A stretch of 64,000 nt of DNA from Emydura subglobosa (Eukaryota > Chordata > Testudines > Chelidae). Position 1 is the first letter of the stretch. Every line of letters begins with the position of its first letter. Positions 1 to 10,447 of this stretch are shown here, piece after piece. The notes under the pieces are model-generated. The model was not told the DNA's origin, searched no databases, and saw only the letters and a list, made by a program, of their open reading frames with translations. A program made the translations under genes and the position numbers. The stretch spans positions 3,691,660-3,755,659 of the forward strand of contig ML680053.1 of assembly GCA_007922225.1 (NCBI GenBank). Direction: 5' to 3'.

Positions 1-1720
1 TGGACTCTAATAGGAGAGCTTTAACACTTAGTCTGGACAATGTCAGCGTATCATCAGGCAAAATAAATTCTCAGGAAGATGTTATATATATGTGTGGATT
101 GACTCAATGCAACAAAAATTCCTGGCATTACTGAAATGTTCCAGTGGAGAAATCAAACTCTCAAAAGTCAGGAAATTCCAGAATTTAAGGTGGACCAATT
201 AACCTTAACTCTGCCCCTTGTGCATTTGCCTGTGAATTATTATTGCCTTGTCTCTATTTGATTGTGCATAAATGTAATAAACTGGAATTTCCATTTGTTT
301 TTGTTTGAATTTTACATTTGCACTTTTCACAATCTTCATCCACAAGAGCATTTTAAAACACACAGAAAATGACTAAAATATATCCCAAACCACAAAAATG
401 TCTAAGCCGCTCTGTACCAAAGCGACGGAGCCCTAACCCATTCAATCCACCATCCTGTTTGGGGAAAGCCATAGTAAACGGATGGTATTTGCAACGTGAT
501 CTGAGAGTTCATAATGAAATTTGGATGCTGGCTGGCTTAGCAAGAGTTGCGTGAATTTAAGAATAACTCTCCGCAAACCCTGTGGTGAACTGCATCCCTC
601 GAGCAGTCATGGTGAACCTCATCTGACAGGTTAAAAATGAGGTAGCCTCTAGCATAGCATGAATCAAATCATTCATAAGTCAATGCCAACCCTTGAATTC
701 CTCCCCTGGACAGACAGGAAGACAGTGTAATATGCTCCATCACTTGGATAATGCTCAATACACGGCAGCAGCAACAGCATACCTTAGTTGATTTCCAAGT
801 GGTCTTCGAGTGTAGGCCCACATGAATGTCATGCAGCGATCTGGGTTGGAATCAGTAAAGGCATCAATAAGTGTGGTGAGGGCCACAGCTGGAAGTGATG
901 GCTATAAGCTTCCAGCCAAATGCAGGTGGGGAAAATGCTACTGGGCTACTGCTGCTGTGGTTGCCTGGAAGTAGATGGAGATCTAAATGTCAACCAGTGT
1001 CCTTTGTAGCTGTCTCTGTATCTGGATTGTGGACAGAACCCCTCTGAAGAAGCCAGTATCACAAACTCCCTCACACGAAAGGGTCAGTATAGCTTCTACA
1101 GTCTCTCCAAGTTGCTGCCCCAGCCTGCTAACCTTTTCTCCATCTTATGTCAATGGCGCCTAAAGACGCTAATGAAAGGTAAAACTAAGCCAGGAAAAGA
1201 CAAAGGGGAAAGACTATCAGAGAGTTGAGGGGGAGGGGGGGTGTCTCAGAAATAAAAAAAACAAGGGAGATGCAGGATGTTTGCGTTTTCATTTATTTAT
1301 GGAAAGTTTGAGAGAAAATTTCCTGTGTGTGCGCATGCGCGCATACACACTTATATAAAATATACAAATGTGATTTGTATATCCAGGGGAGTGTTTCCAT
1401 AGAATGAGTGACTGAGGAGACCAGGTTGAATGGAAGATGAGCGTGGGACCCCAGTGGGATAATCTGCTATGGTTTATTTTAATAATGGTGCTATGTGCGT
1501 GGAGAGAGAGATTGATCCACACGTGTTTTGATCTTCAAGGGGGCAGGGAATTTCCCACTAGCAAACTTGTATAGAATTTCAGGTAATCCGCAGGTTGGGA
1601 TTTACAGATTTCTTTGCAAAAAATGTTTTGGAAGGGCTTTAAAATCTGTACAAGGAATGGCACATGGACTTGCAAAATGTTCTGATATCCCTTGCTCTCA
1701 CCCCTTTGTATAAAAAGATG
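1..1720. other. Unclassified non-coding DNA
   Basis: I recognise no gene, RNA or repeat family here. The stretch has ordinary mixed composition with short simple runs: a G-rich run near 1231-1241 and an A run near 1254-1262. Open frames on both strands are short, lack recognisable motifs and overlap one another, as expected by chance. Confidence 0.5.
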
Positions 1721-1857
1721 TTTGTATTGTGGTAGCACATAGTCTCTAGCTGAGATAGAGGTCTCATTGTGCTGGGTGCTGTACATATACCTAGTGAGAG
1801 AGACCCCCTGCCTTGAAGAATTTACAGTCAAAACTGACAAGGCAACCACAGGGTGAA
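1721..1857 (-). repeat. MIR/L2-type tail, reverse strand
   Basis: The reverse complement follows the reptile MIR/L2-type tail: a 'taagctctt'-like start, a 'cagggactgt'-like centre, then 'tacagcacccagcacaatg' and a terminal 'acaatacaa'. On the plus strand this reads as ttgtattgtggtagcac, then gtgctgggtgctgtac. The same module occurs many times in this window, which supports an interspersed repeat. The family name is from general knowledge of amniote repeats. Confidence 0.7.
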
Positions 1858-1880
1858 AGAAAAGAAGGGTTGTTATCCCG

Positions 1881-2560
1881 TGACAGGGTGGGCTTACCCT
1901 GCACTGAGCAGGAAAGAGTTAAACGTGCTATGGGTGGCGGAAGTCCTACCGTCAGCTGTTGCTGGGCATGCTCCAACTGCTGCCCCAGTACAAAAGGGAG
2001 CAGCCCAGCTCATTCCAGGCTGACCACTGAGGAGGAAGGATGCCTGGTAGATGCTCCAAGTAGACAGCCCCTAGCTGAGGAAACCAGAGACCTGCTGCCC
2101 ACAGCCGACTGCCCAGAGCCAGATGTGCAGGGAGCTACCGATGCCAGGGAACCCGGATGCTCCGACGAGACACAGTCAACAGCATTAGGGTGCATGGTAG
2201 GACATGGCCCAGATGGATGATGTGAGTGGTATCTCCCGCCCGAAACAGGTCAGTGTGTTGCAATGGGATCCCCATTGGCCAGCATGGTGACCACCCCCTT
2301 CACGAACAGGGCCCTGGGCTGGGAAGTGGTGGAGTCATTGCTGCCACCCCTATACCCCTTGCCACTCCCCTTGAGGTGACAGCAACCCCCCTACCTCAGC
2401 TTTAGACTGCAGAGATGCACAAACCCCTGCTGTAGCTGTAGACTGTTTGCCTAACCCAGCCCTGACCCAAGGGCAACTATTGACTCTGGCCATTAGACCG
2501 TGCCACCCTGGCCCTAGGGGCGGCCACCCCGATTCGGCCCCTTGAGTCATACAACTGGGA
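1881..2560 (+). mobile_element. Gypsy-type LTR (solo or partial)
   Basis: This block is collinear with the LTR-like region at 54,855-55,340. Both contain gctgggcatgctc (1961-1973 and 54,931-54,943). Exactly 28 bases from the start of that motif each has a TATA-like element (tacaaaag at 1989-1996; tataaaag at 54,959-54,966), then a shared agc(a)cccagctca and gaggagg(a)agga. The downstream part (about 2240-2560) continues as GC-rich LTR or leader sequence. No coding domain is attached. The start at the 'tgacaggg' near 1881 and the end near 2560 are estimates, and no target duplication was found. Confidence 0.6.
1989..1996 (+). promoter_or_regulatory. Degenerate TATA-like box of the Gypsy LTR
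   Basis: tacaaaag sits at the same spacing from the shared gctgggcatgctc motif as the clean tataaaag box of the LTR at 54.9 kb. This suggests it is the LTR promoter with one substitution. Activity is not shown. Confidence 0.45.
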
Positions 2561-2637
2561 GGTCGGGACCAGTCTGGTAGACTGCACCTGTGGGGATGCC
2601 CCGCTCCCCCTTCCCCCAAGCCTCCCCACTGGGACAT

Positions 2638-2760
2638 CCCCATTTTACAGATGGGGAACTGAGGCACAGAGAGGAAGTTATCTGCCCAAGATCATACAGG
2701 GAGCCTGTGACAAAGCTGGAAAACAAATAAATCTTCTGAGCCTCAGGCTTGCCTTCACTA
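2638..2760 (-). repeat. MIR core, reverse strand
   Basis: The plus strand reads cattttacagatggggaac, then gaggcacagagag and tgcccaagatcatacaggg. This is the reverse complement of the MIR/CORE-SINE centre (tgtgaccttgggcaagt, tgcctcagt, tctgtaaaatg). The end of the unit fades after about 2760. Confidence 0.8.
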
Positions 2761-2798
2761 CGCGGCTCCATCAAAGTAAGGTACTTTACATCGAGTAG

Positions 2799-2967
2799 CC
2801 ATGTTGTCTTCACTACACTGTCTCCCGTCGACATAGCTTACACTTCTTGTTCCGGTGGAGTACCGGAGTCAACAGGCGAGCACTTGGCAATCAATTGAGC
2901 AGGTCTTCACCAGACCTGCTCAACTGATGCTGTGGTGCCGATGGAGCAGCATAGTGAAGACGAGCCA
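2799..2967. mobile_element. Palindromic MITE-like element
   Basis: The centre is a near-perfect hairpin. ttgagcaggtct at 2895-2906 faces agacctgctcaa at 2912-2923 across a 5-base loop, and 16 of 17 bases pair when extended. The outer ends also mirror each other (gtcttcactac near 2805-2815; tagtgaagac near 2952-2961). A short foldback with matching outer ends and no coding capacity fits a MITE. The parent superfamily is not determined and no clear target duplication was identified. Confidence 0.55.
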
Positions 2968-3154
2968 ACAAACCAGTGCCTCAACCGATGCCCTCCTCAT
3001 CTTTGGCTGATTACAGGCCTCTGGAAGGGAGACTGAGGGGCAGCCATATACAAATTGCAGCTTCTGGGTGGTGTCTTCCCCAGAGTCTTGGCTGGGAAGG
3101 CAGTACAACTTTTCATCATGACCATTTGCTTCTATCGTACATCCCACACCCTTT

Positions 3155-3290
3155 GTCTATTCCTGTGTCTCTTGTATTGCTAGCTCCTGTGGGCAGGTGT
3201 GGTCTTTTCATAGATGTATAAAGTGCCTGGCACGTGGTAGTCCTGATCCTGACTGGGGCCTTCAGGCCCTCCGCTTACACAAATCAGTGA
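3155..3290 (+). repeat. MIR/L2-type tail
   Basis: The order is the usual plus-orientation tail: tgctagctcctgtgggcag, then aaagtgcctggcac, then cctgatcctgactggggcc and a final ttacacaaat. It closely matches the small fragment at 48,295-48,345, which reads cctgactggggcttc then acacaaatcag. Confidence 0.65.
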
Positions 3291-3975
3291 TTCAGATCTG
3301 CACTAGTAGAGACTGGAAAAGTCTCCAACCGCGTTTGATTAATTGTGAACTGGTTTGGCTGATCTCTTATCGCCATGTGTCTAGGTGAGGAATCCCCTCA
3401 GTAAATGAAAAGGGATGGTGCATTGATAGCCTGCAGCAGCATTTAGCCCTAGCGTTTGTCGTGTTTGTGTAGAGGAATCAGGAGTGCGATATCCTACATC
3501 TGGTTAGTTTCATTTTGGAGTTCCTGGCAGGTGAACCAGGGGTATAACTGCATGCTCTTGGAGCTGATTTTGACATTGTAATCCAAATTAACATTCAGTG
3601 CTTGAATAGACAATAAATCATTACAGTTAAACCCTCTGGATCTGGGGTTTCCTGTTGGTAAGTCCTGGAAAATCAGGATTCCCTCTGGCATTGGTGTGAA
3701 AACGTCTGCAGATAAAAATCAAGTTAACAGGCTATGTCAGATTATCCTTAGGCCCTAACTGGAGCTATATTTTACCGACGGGCAGACTTGGATTATCTCC
3801 TTCTGTTTCCCTGGACTGGAGGCCAAGGCCCCAATCCAGCAAAGTGCATGTTTAACACTATGCTCAGAAGAAGTGTGTTGTACTCGGTGTGTTGGTTACC
3901 GATGTTTATCAGTGTAGGCTGCATGCGTGTGTCCCTGTGTAGATACTGTCCCAGCTCTGGCCAGGAAACTGAGAC
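3291..3975. other. Unclassified DNA with a MITE-like fragment
   Basis: Nothing coding is recognised. The piece at about 3827-3863 (ggccccaatccagcaaagtg) resembles one arm of the palindromic amniote MITEs that carry 'gatccagcaaagc' and 'gaagtcaatggga'. Only one arm is visible, so it is not called separately. Confidence 0.4.
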
Positions 3976-4042
3976 GGCTCTCACGATCGAATGAGTCGAC
4001 ACGACCACAGATTAGCTGAGTAACGAAGGCGCCCAAGCGAGG

Positions 4043-4048
4043 TTTATT
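4043..4048 (-). promoter_or_regulatory. Poly(A) signal of the reverse-strand LTR
   Basis: tttatt on the plus strand is aataaa on the LTR strand, inside gcaataaacctcgc. The position after the TATA box fits the R-region poly(A) signal of an LTR. Confidence 0.5.
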
Positions 4049-4186
4049 GCGTGCGGCACAATGAGAAATGACTTACAGAGTATCTCTGGGTCAGTTTCAT
4101 ATTGGCGGCGTTACAATGGTCTCGGCCCAACAGCGGGACTTTCCGTTATCCCCTAGACCGGATACCGGTATTCCCTCTGACACCCT

Positions 4187-4194
4187 CTTTTATA
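4187..4194 (-). promoter_or_regulatory. TATA box of the reverse-strand LTR
   Basis: The plus strand reads cttttata, which is tataaaag on the LTR strand. It lies upstream of the aataaa at 4048-4043 at a distance that leaves a plausible R region. Confidence 0.5.
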
Positions 4195-4599
4195 CACTGT
4201 TACATACACTTTCGGTCTGCCCCCTTTCACGTAGGTAGTTGCCACCCTCCTGACGTAGTCTAATATCATCTTTTTCCGTTGATTGGCTGATTTGGGCACC
4301 GCCACTCCATGTATCATTTCTACCCATAAAAGTGTCATTTCAGAGAGTTAGTATCTTGGTACCTCTTATACCTACTACATATTTTAGTAATATTTTGGCA
4401 GTCTTACAACCTTGCAGAATCAGCACTTTCCTATACCAATCTCAGTTAACTTGAGTGACCCCTTATACTTCTGTTCACTCGGCTTTTTCCATTTCGGCCT
4501 TAGCCTGTTTTACAGGCCTTAAGCTCTTACTTCTTATTACAAAGTCCTGTTGAAGTCAATGGAAATATTTGTGAGTGTAAAGTAAAGCATGAGCATAAG

Positions 4600-5463
4600 T
4601 CATAGATTCCAAGGCCAGAAGGGACCGTTGTGGTCATCTAGCCTGACCTCCTGTATAACACAGGTCAGAGAACATCCCTAAAACTATTCATAGGGCATAT
4701 CTTCTAGAAAAACATCCAGTCTTTATTTAAAAATTGTCAGGGATGGAGTATCCACCACTGTTGTTCCAATGGTTATTATCCACACCGTTAAAAATGTACA
4801 CCTTATTTCCGCTCTGAATTTGTCTAGTTTCAACTTTCAGCCATTGGATCGTGTTATTCCTTTCTCTGCTAGACTGAAGAGCCGTTACTAAATATTTGTT
4901 TCCCATGTAGGTGCTTACAGACAGTAATCAAGTCACCCCTTACATTTCTCTTTAAGCTAAGTAGATTGAGCTATTTGAGTCTATCACGATAAGGCATGTT
5001 TTCTAATCCTTTAATCATTTTCCTGTCTCTTCTCTGAAACTTTGCCCATTTATCAACATCCTTCTTGAATTGAGGACACCAGAACTGGACACAGTATTCC
5101 AGTAGTAGTCACCCCCGTGACAAATATTGAGGTAAAATAACCGCTCTTCTCCTACTCAAGATTCCCCCATTTTGGCATCCAAGGATTGCATTAGCCATTT
5201 TGGCCACAATATCACACTGGGAGCTCATGTTCAGCTGATTATCTACCCCCATCCCCAAATCTTTTTCAGAGTCACTGCTTCCCAGGATCAAGTCCCCCAT
5301 CCTGTAAGCCTGGCCAACATTTTTGTTCGTAGATGTAGGAACATTTACATTTAGCTGTATTAAAATGCAAATTGTTTGCTTCCACCCTACTTACCATGCA
5401 GTCCAGATTGCTCTGAATCAGTGACCTGTCCTCCTTCATTATTTACCTCTTCCTCAATGGTTG
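4600..5463 (-). mobile_element. CR1 LINE 3' part, reverse strand
   Basis: The element reads from high to low coordinates. It begins in the ORF2 region (the antisense piece around 5340-5460 matches the part upstream of the CR1 ORF2 C-terminus) and passes the ORF2 C-terminus. It ends in the CR1 3' UTR (minus strand: gaggtcaggctagatgac, then aaggtcccttctggccttgg in degenerate form) with a final ggaatctatga-type tail at 4600. CR1 copies are typically 5'-truncated, which fits. Stops and frameshifts are present throughout. Confidence 0.85.
5109..5300 (-). pseudogene. CR1 ORF2 C-terminal remnant
   Basis: A 63-codon open frame on the minus strand contains DSEKDLGMGVDNQLN, then AKMANAILGC and SRRRAVILPQY. 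These match the conserved CR1 ORF2 C-terminus pattern (a 'eKDLGV.vD..L', 'KANAiLG', 'VILPLY' series downstream of the reverse transcriptase). The frame is broken after 'PQYLSRG'. It is a fossil of retrotransposon coding sequence, not a host gene, and is not expected to be functional. Confidence 0.8.
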
Positions 5464-5524
5464 TGTATTTTGCTGGTTCAGGATCTAAAATTGTTGCCTC
5501 TCAGCTCATCTCTCTCAAGAGCAG

Positions 5525-5990
5525 GAGATAAATTTAATATCCTATTGCCAAGGCAGGCCAATGGGCAGTGGAGATAAATTTAATGGAGTTAATGGCCATA
5601 AGGGATCATTAAATACAGGAGGTCAGTCTAGATCAGGGGTGGGCAAACTATGGCCCGCGGGCAGCATATGGCCCATCTGAGTTTTCATCAGGCCCTCCAG
5701 CTGAACCGGTGGTCTGCAGAAAAGTTTCAGAACAAGTTGTTCGGCGCGGCAGCGGCCACTCACCCCTCTGTATGGCCCGCCATACAATTTCTATATGCAG
5801 ATGTGGCCCTCAGGCCAAAAAGTTTGCCCACCCCTGGTCTAGATGATATCAGGGGCCTTTCATTTCACCCAGTTACTCCTATAACGAGCCCAGTAATTTG
5901 GGTTGGATGAAAGCATTTCAGTCCTCGGGAGACTAAACTGTTGTGTGCCCCAGGCAGAGAACGGGAGAGACCGAGGTGCCACCAATGTCA
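5525..5990 (+). repeat. Interspersed repeat interrupted by a hAT element
   Basis: The sequence on the two sides of the hAT insertion (5634-5836) joins through the 8-bp duplication gtctagat. The left side (tacaggaggtcagtctagat) resembles the CR1 3' UTR phrase 'acaggaggtcagactagat'. The right side (gatatcaggggcctttca and onward) is a phrase I believe recurs in turtle genomes, but I cannot name its family with confidence. gagataaatttaat also occurs twice, near 5525 and 5572. Confidence 0.4.
5634..5836. mobile_element. Non-autonomous hAT element, 203 bp
   Basis: The terminal inverted repeats are caggggtgggcaaact at 5634 and agtttgcccacccctg ending at 5836, which are exact complements over these 16 bases. 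The pairing runs further inward with few mismatches (atggcc against ggccaaaa). The element is flanked by a perfect 8-bp target duplication gtctagat at 5626-5633 and 5837-5844. Eight-base duplications and the 'cagggg' ends are diagnostic of hAT transposons. The interior is short and non-coding, so transposition must have relied on a transposase supplied elsewhere. Confidence 0.92.
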
Positions 5991-8900
5991 AGGTCCCTGC
6001 AACAACAGGGAATTGACGAAATCAGAGGTGCTCAGATGACCCTGGCAGGTGATCCACACCTTATAGCTGCAGAGGGAGGTGTCAGCACACAGGTAAAGCC
6101 TTGGGTGTATTCAGGATTGCATCCAGCATAGAGCCCGAGAGACCAGAGTGTGTCCATTGGGCCCATCAGAGACAGAGTCCGAGCGATCAGAGAGGGGCAT
6201 GTGAAGGGCCCACTTGACGCTGTGTCCGAGGGATCAGAGCGCCGTTGGTGCCCCACAGCCATGTCAAATGAAAATAGCAGCGTATTATGGCTGATCTTCC
6301 GTGACTTCTTTCCGTTCCTTTTTAGTCATCTCGGCAAGAATGTGATGCCCTGACCCTGACTGAATAGAACTTTACACCATGCACCATCCCACTGGAGTCA
6401 GCAGGAATAAGGTGTCTACTCAGTGCGAGTAAAGAAATCCTGGTATGGTCCTAGATGCTGTCCTACCTCTCGGCCCACAAGAGAACGTTTCTGTGATGGG
6501 CTACATGGCCGTCTGGCTGGAAATTGCTGCTCTGTCCTGTGTGCCCTGGGCCAGGTTCTCATACCGTTGTTGATGCTGCCCAGCATCTTACTCCATCGAT
6601 GATCCCATTGAAGTCAGTGGGGCCAACGCAATATGAGTGAAGGTATCAGAACCTCGCTCTGCGCTGTTGGCTGAGGCTCAGATTTTCAAAGCACCTCCAC
6701 GAATTAGGTGCTGAGCTCTCATTGATTTTCACAGGGAATTGGTGTCAGGCCCTGCAGGTCTTGAATCTGTGTCTGAGGGGTCCCTGGAAATCATCACTGT
6801 CCAATCCTCCACATGGGATGGGGGTGCAGAAAGCCCAACTGGGGCACAAACCCTATCCCTTCACTCTGATTGGGAGAGCTTCCAAGCTCCTGACTGGGCC
6901 TCAACCCCTGTTTAAGCCAGAAAAGGAAACAGTAAGTTGCCCATACAGTGGGGTTCCACTTTGCCATGGACTGCTGGTCTGGGGTTTACAGGTTCCTGCC
7001 TTCTGCTCTTGCCCTCCTGCTATCCTGACTTTTGATAACCGCCTCCTGATATCTGACCTCTGGTTCTGTCACTTAATCTGGACCTCCTGGTACCCTAATT
7101 CAGCCTGATTCCTGGTTAACTGGCTTTTGATCCCTGGCCTCTGCTTTGCGTTTTGACTCTGACCTCCCAGTGTTCCAACCTGGCCTGAATCCTGGTAATT
7201 AGCTCCCAGTCCTGGTTCTGCTCCTGGATCCTCAGTCTGTGTCCAACACTAGCTGCTCTGCTGGCAGCAGGATATCAATCTCCCCGAAGCCCCCCCTGAA
7301 AACCCCAGCCTCTGTACTTGCCTTTTTTTTTAAAGTTTTCCCCATATAAAATAATTCTTGCCCCCTAGTGAATTCATAATATGAATATGCGGTTGCGCTG
7401 AAGTCATTATTTCATTCATCTCTGGGTCATGAAAATATGTTATTACTGTAGGAATTCAATAAAAAGCTTGGAAAAAAAGTTGCCATTCATTTCTCCACTT
7501 GTGTTTTTAAACTTTGCACATCTTAAACACCATCTAGTTCATTTCTCACTGGGAAGGCAGCATCCTCTCTGGTTCCTAGGAGAGACTCGCATGGTAAAAA
7601 TGGGATTAGCACTTGTACAAGCTGTGGAATGGCACAGGAATGGATGTGGTAATTCCTCCCTCTGACAATCTAGGGTCTGTTAAAAAGACCCAGCTAGGAA
7701 CAATTCCTCTGCTGTATTATATTGTCCGTTGTTTTCTGTTTGTGTGTGTGTGTGGTTTTTTTCCCCCTCATAAATGTTGAAAACGCAAAGGCCCACATAT
7801 GGCCTTCACGACCTTCCCCAAGGATATTTGCATATAAACAGGATCTTGGGTTAAGGTTTATTATTCGTGTTATATTATTTTGCCTTGTTGCAACCAAGAC
7901 TAGGGCCCCATTGTGCTAAGCAATTGGGTATGCTCTGTAAACAGTCGTATGGAAGTCAACGGGCTCTCTCATGACGTATCAGATTCACTGTGTGTGTAAG
8001 TGTCTGCAGGACTGGGGCTGATGAGATCACAGAAAGGCTTGTAGGTTCAGCAGGGAGAGGTTATTCGGGAAGGAAGGTTGCAAAAAGCAGGCTCTTGAAG
8101 GCTAATGCCCTAAAAAAGGGAATAGAGACCAGCAAGGACCTGGCTGCTTAATTCTCGCCACTAACAGATATATTAGTGTGTGACGGCAGCACCTCTGTGT
8201 CGCAAGCTGCCCCGCTTGTTTTGGCTTTTCCACTCGCTCTGATGTGGCTCTCACCCCCTTACCTACGCTCGTAATCGAGACTAAAAGAAAACCACCATAA
8301 TTAGGTCTACTGCCCTAGGGCCTATTTTGCGAACCAAGCCCTACGGGTGGACCTTTCCTCCTGCAAAGCGTTCTATTGGTTTGATGTATGCAGCTCCCCT
8401 CCGGAGCTAAATGCAGGAGCTGCTACAGCTTGTTACCTTGCTGGGGCTGTAATAGACTCAGCTCCTCTGTGGATCGGCTCTAGAAGGGGACCTCACCAGC
8501 GTGTTGTATATGCAGATCTCTTTTTAGGAAAAGGCCGTTTACTGGCTTACAGAAACAACAACCGATGACTAAATCCCCACTGTCGCCATTGGATCGATGC
8601 AGGCGCACACCTAGGCTGGTGTGGATCCCCATCGAACCCATCACAGGGCAACCTAGGGGTCTGCCCACGAAGGTCTGATTGCAGGACTGAGGCCAGTGTT
8701 TGTATTGGGGAGCCTGTGCATTGTGTAATTTACATATTAAAATGTAATTAACGATGGATCTCAGCCCTGAACTCTCTCTGGTTCGGCACGTCCCTGTTTT
8801 GTTGAGGGCAGAGTGGGGATGGATTGGAGCCAGGTGTTTTGCTTTGTCTCACTTATAACCAGTTTTAAGACATGCCTGTGCCCGTTCCTCTCGCTCCATA

Positions 8901-9198
8901 ACTCTGAAGGGGCACAGAGCTTAACCCTTAGAAACGCTTCATTTTCTGTCCTTTCAGTGTCCCAGAAGCAGCCCCCTCTTAGCCTGGCTGCCGGGATCCG
9001 TCAGCCACTAGTGGCAAAGCTGCCAGTACTATAGTCCCTGTGAGTGTGTTGCAAACCAGTGACATTTTCGGCTCTAGGGCGCAACGCTGGAAATGTTGGG
9101 AGCCCGTTAAAATCAATGATAGTCATTGGGAGAGGCTTTCAAACACCCAAGGGCCCTGAGCAAACTTTCAGGAATCTAGGGAGCAAACCAGGAACTCG
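5991..9198. other. Unclassified DNA with small repeat scraps
   Basis: No gene is recognised. Single MITE-like arms occur at about 6600-6625 (cccattgaagtcagtgggg) and 7945-8020 (gaagtcaacggg, then gtgtgtaagtgtctgcagg). A degenerate MIR/L2-type tail on the reverse strand is visible at about 7890-7940 (gccccattgtgctaagc). The interval 8160-8660 is unusually structured-looking but not assignable. The rest shows nothing beyond short simple runs. Confidence 0.4.
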
Positions 9199-9420
9199 GG
9201 CAGAAGTGGTTCACGCGGAGGGTAATTAAACATCTGGAACAAATTACTGGCAAAGCAATCGAAGCAAAGCGTATAAATGAGCTGATGAGAGCTCTCCGTT
9301 TCTATCGGTGGAGGGAAGGGATTAAGCAGCATGGTGACAAAGCAGGAAGACTGGATTAAGAGAACCCTGAAAAGGGCATGTGTGTTGGCCTTGGATGGCC
9401 GTCGTCCCGCCCCTAAAATT
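9199..9420 (+). mobile_element. CR1 fragment (3' UTR-proximal)
   Basis: The text runs cagaagtggttcacgcggag, then gtaattaaacatctggaaca and attactggcaaagcaatcg. This follows the CR1 region just after ORF2 ('gggtgattaaccactggaaca', 'tttaccaagg'). The match weakens after about 9330. It is a diverged, truncated copy. Confidence 0.5.
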
Positions 9421-9689
9421 TATGATCTTCACATGCCTTTCTCAGATGTTGCTCCTGTGCGCGCCGTTAAAGAGTTTTGATCTATAGTGTAGCGTGGCTG
9501 AGCAGAGGCCAGCGGTGCCATTTGCTTTCCGAGATGCAACCCTGGTCAGCAGAGAACGAACTTTTGGAATGTTGAGGGTAACGGAGGGTGCTGATTGGTT
9601 TACGGTGCGTCAGTCGCTGCTATCGGCAATCATGACGACTGGTGATTGAATAGCCCCGGGTGGTGGCACTTTGCCCTTCTGTAGCGTCT

Positions 9690-9870
9690 TCCATCCCAGG
9701 ATCTCAGCACTCTTTACAAATATTAATGGAATTAGCCTCACGACAACCTCCTCATGTTTTTACAGGTGAGGAAATTGGGCCCTAGAGAGATTAAGTGATT
9801 TATCTGTGCTTACAGAGGAGATGAGAGGCAGAGCTGAGAACCAAGCGCCATGCATTAGTCACAAGATTGT
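9690..9870 (-). repeat. MIR, reverse strand
   Basis: The plus strand reads ctcagcactctttacaaat, then ttttacaggtgaggaaattg, then gagagattaagtgat and a final ggcagagctgagaacc. This is the antisense of the MIR core plus its 3' flank. It is diverged but collinear over about 170 bases. Confidence 0.7.
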
Positions 9871-10029
9871 CATTCCTCATCTCTCGAGGTGAAGCTGAAG
9901 TGCACCAGTTCCCCTGAAAATACTTTCCCCTTGTTACACTTTATCATTCTCCAAATGCATGGAATACACTGTAGACGGGGGCTCTGCCACTTACCTGCTG
10001 TGTCACTTCCACTCTAGAGACCTGTTTTT

Positions 10030-10175
10030 GCTCCCATCCTGTGTCTTATCTATTTAGACTGAAGGCTCTTTGAGTCAGGGACTCTCTCTTATAATGTATG
10101 TCTGCAGTGCCTAACACAATGGGCCTATATCTCAACTGGGGCCTCTTGGTACTATTGTAACACACACAATTCATA
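10030..10175 (+). repeat. MIR/L2-type tail
   Basis: tatttagactgaaggctctt, then gagtcagggactctctctta, then gcagtgcctaacacaatggg and ctcaactggggcctcttgg are the successive conserved phrases of the reptile tail module. They end in a 'tattgtaacacacac' AT/CA-rich tail. Confidence 0.75.
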
Positions 10176-10294
10176 ATTTCTCCATCTGAAATCCACAAAA
10201 CGCAGAAGTGACTGGAACCCTTTTCTAATCTTGGTTTGTTTATTTATAATGCTGTCTGATGCATGGATCAAACTTTGTTCCAAGTGCAAACTGG

Positions 10295-10447
10295 CATTAC
10301 ATATTAGATGTTTTTAAGGTATGGCTTGACATAACATTGGCTGAGATGATTTAGTTGGCGTTGGTCCTGTTTTGAGCAGGGGGTTGGACTAGATGGCCTC
10401 CTGAGGTCCATTCCAACCCTAATCTCCTATGATTCTATGATGATTCT
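10295..10447 (+). mobile_element. CR1 LINE 3' end (ATTCTATGA tail)
   Basis: The copy shows tggctgagatgatttagttg, then gttggactagatggcctcct and gaggtccattccaacccta. It ends with the CR1 3' microsatellite (cctatgattctatgatgatt). CR1 elements end in short tandem 8-mers rather than poly(A). Strongly 5'-truncated. Confidence 0.9.

Larger units (their letters stand above)
3976..4514 (-). mobile_element. Endogenous-retrovirus-like solo LTR, reverse strand
   Basis: Read on the minus strand, the block starts with TGTAAAACAGG (4514 downward). It then has a U3-like stretch, a TATA box (tataaaag, plus-strand 4194-4187), and about 145 bases later a poly(A) signal (aataaa, plus 4048-4043). A U5-like tail of about 60 bases follows. 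This promoter, poly(A) signal and short U5 order is the signature of a retroviral or retrotransposon LTR. No internal gag, pol or env sequence is attached, so it is best read as a solo LTR. The exact ends are uncertain: I found no matching 4-6-bp duplication at the candidate TG/CA borders. Confidence 0.55.
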
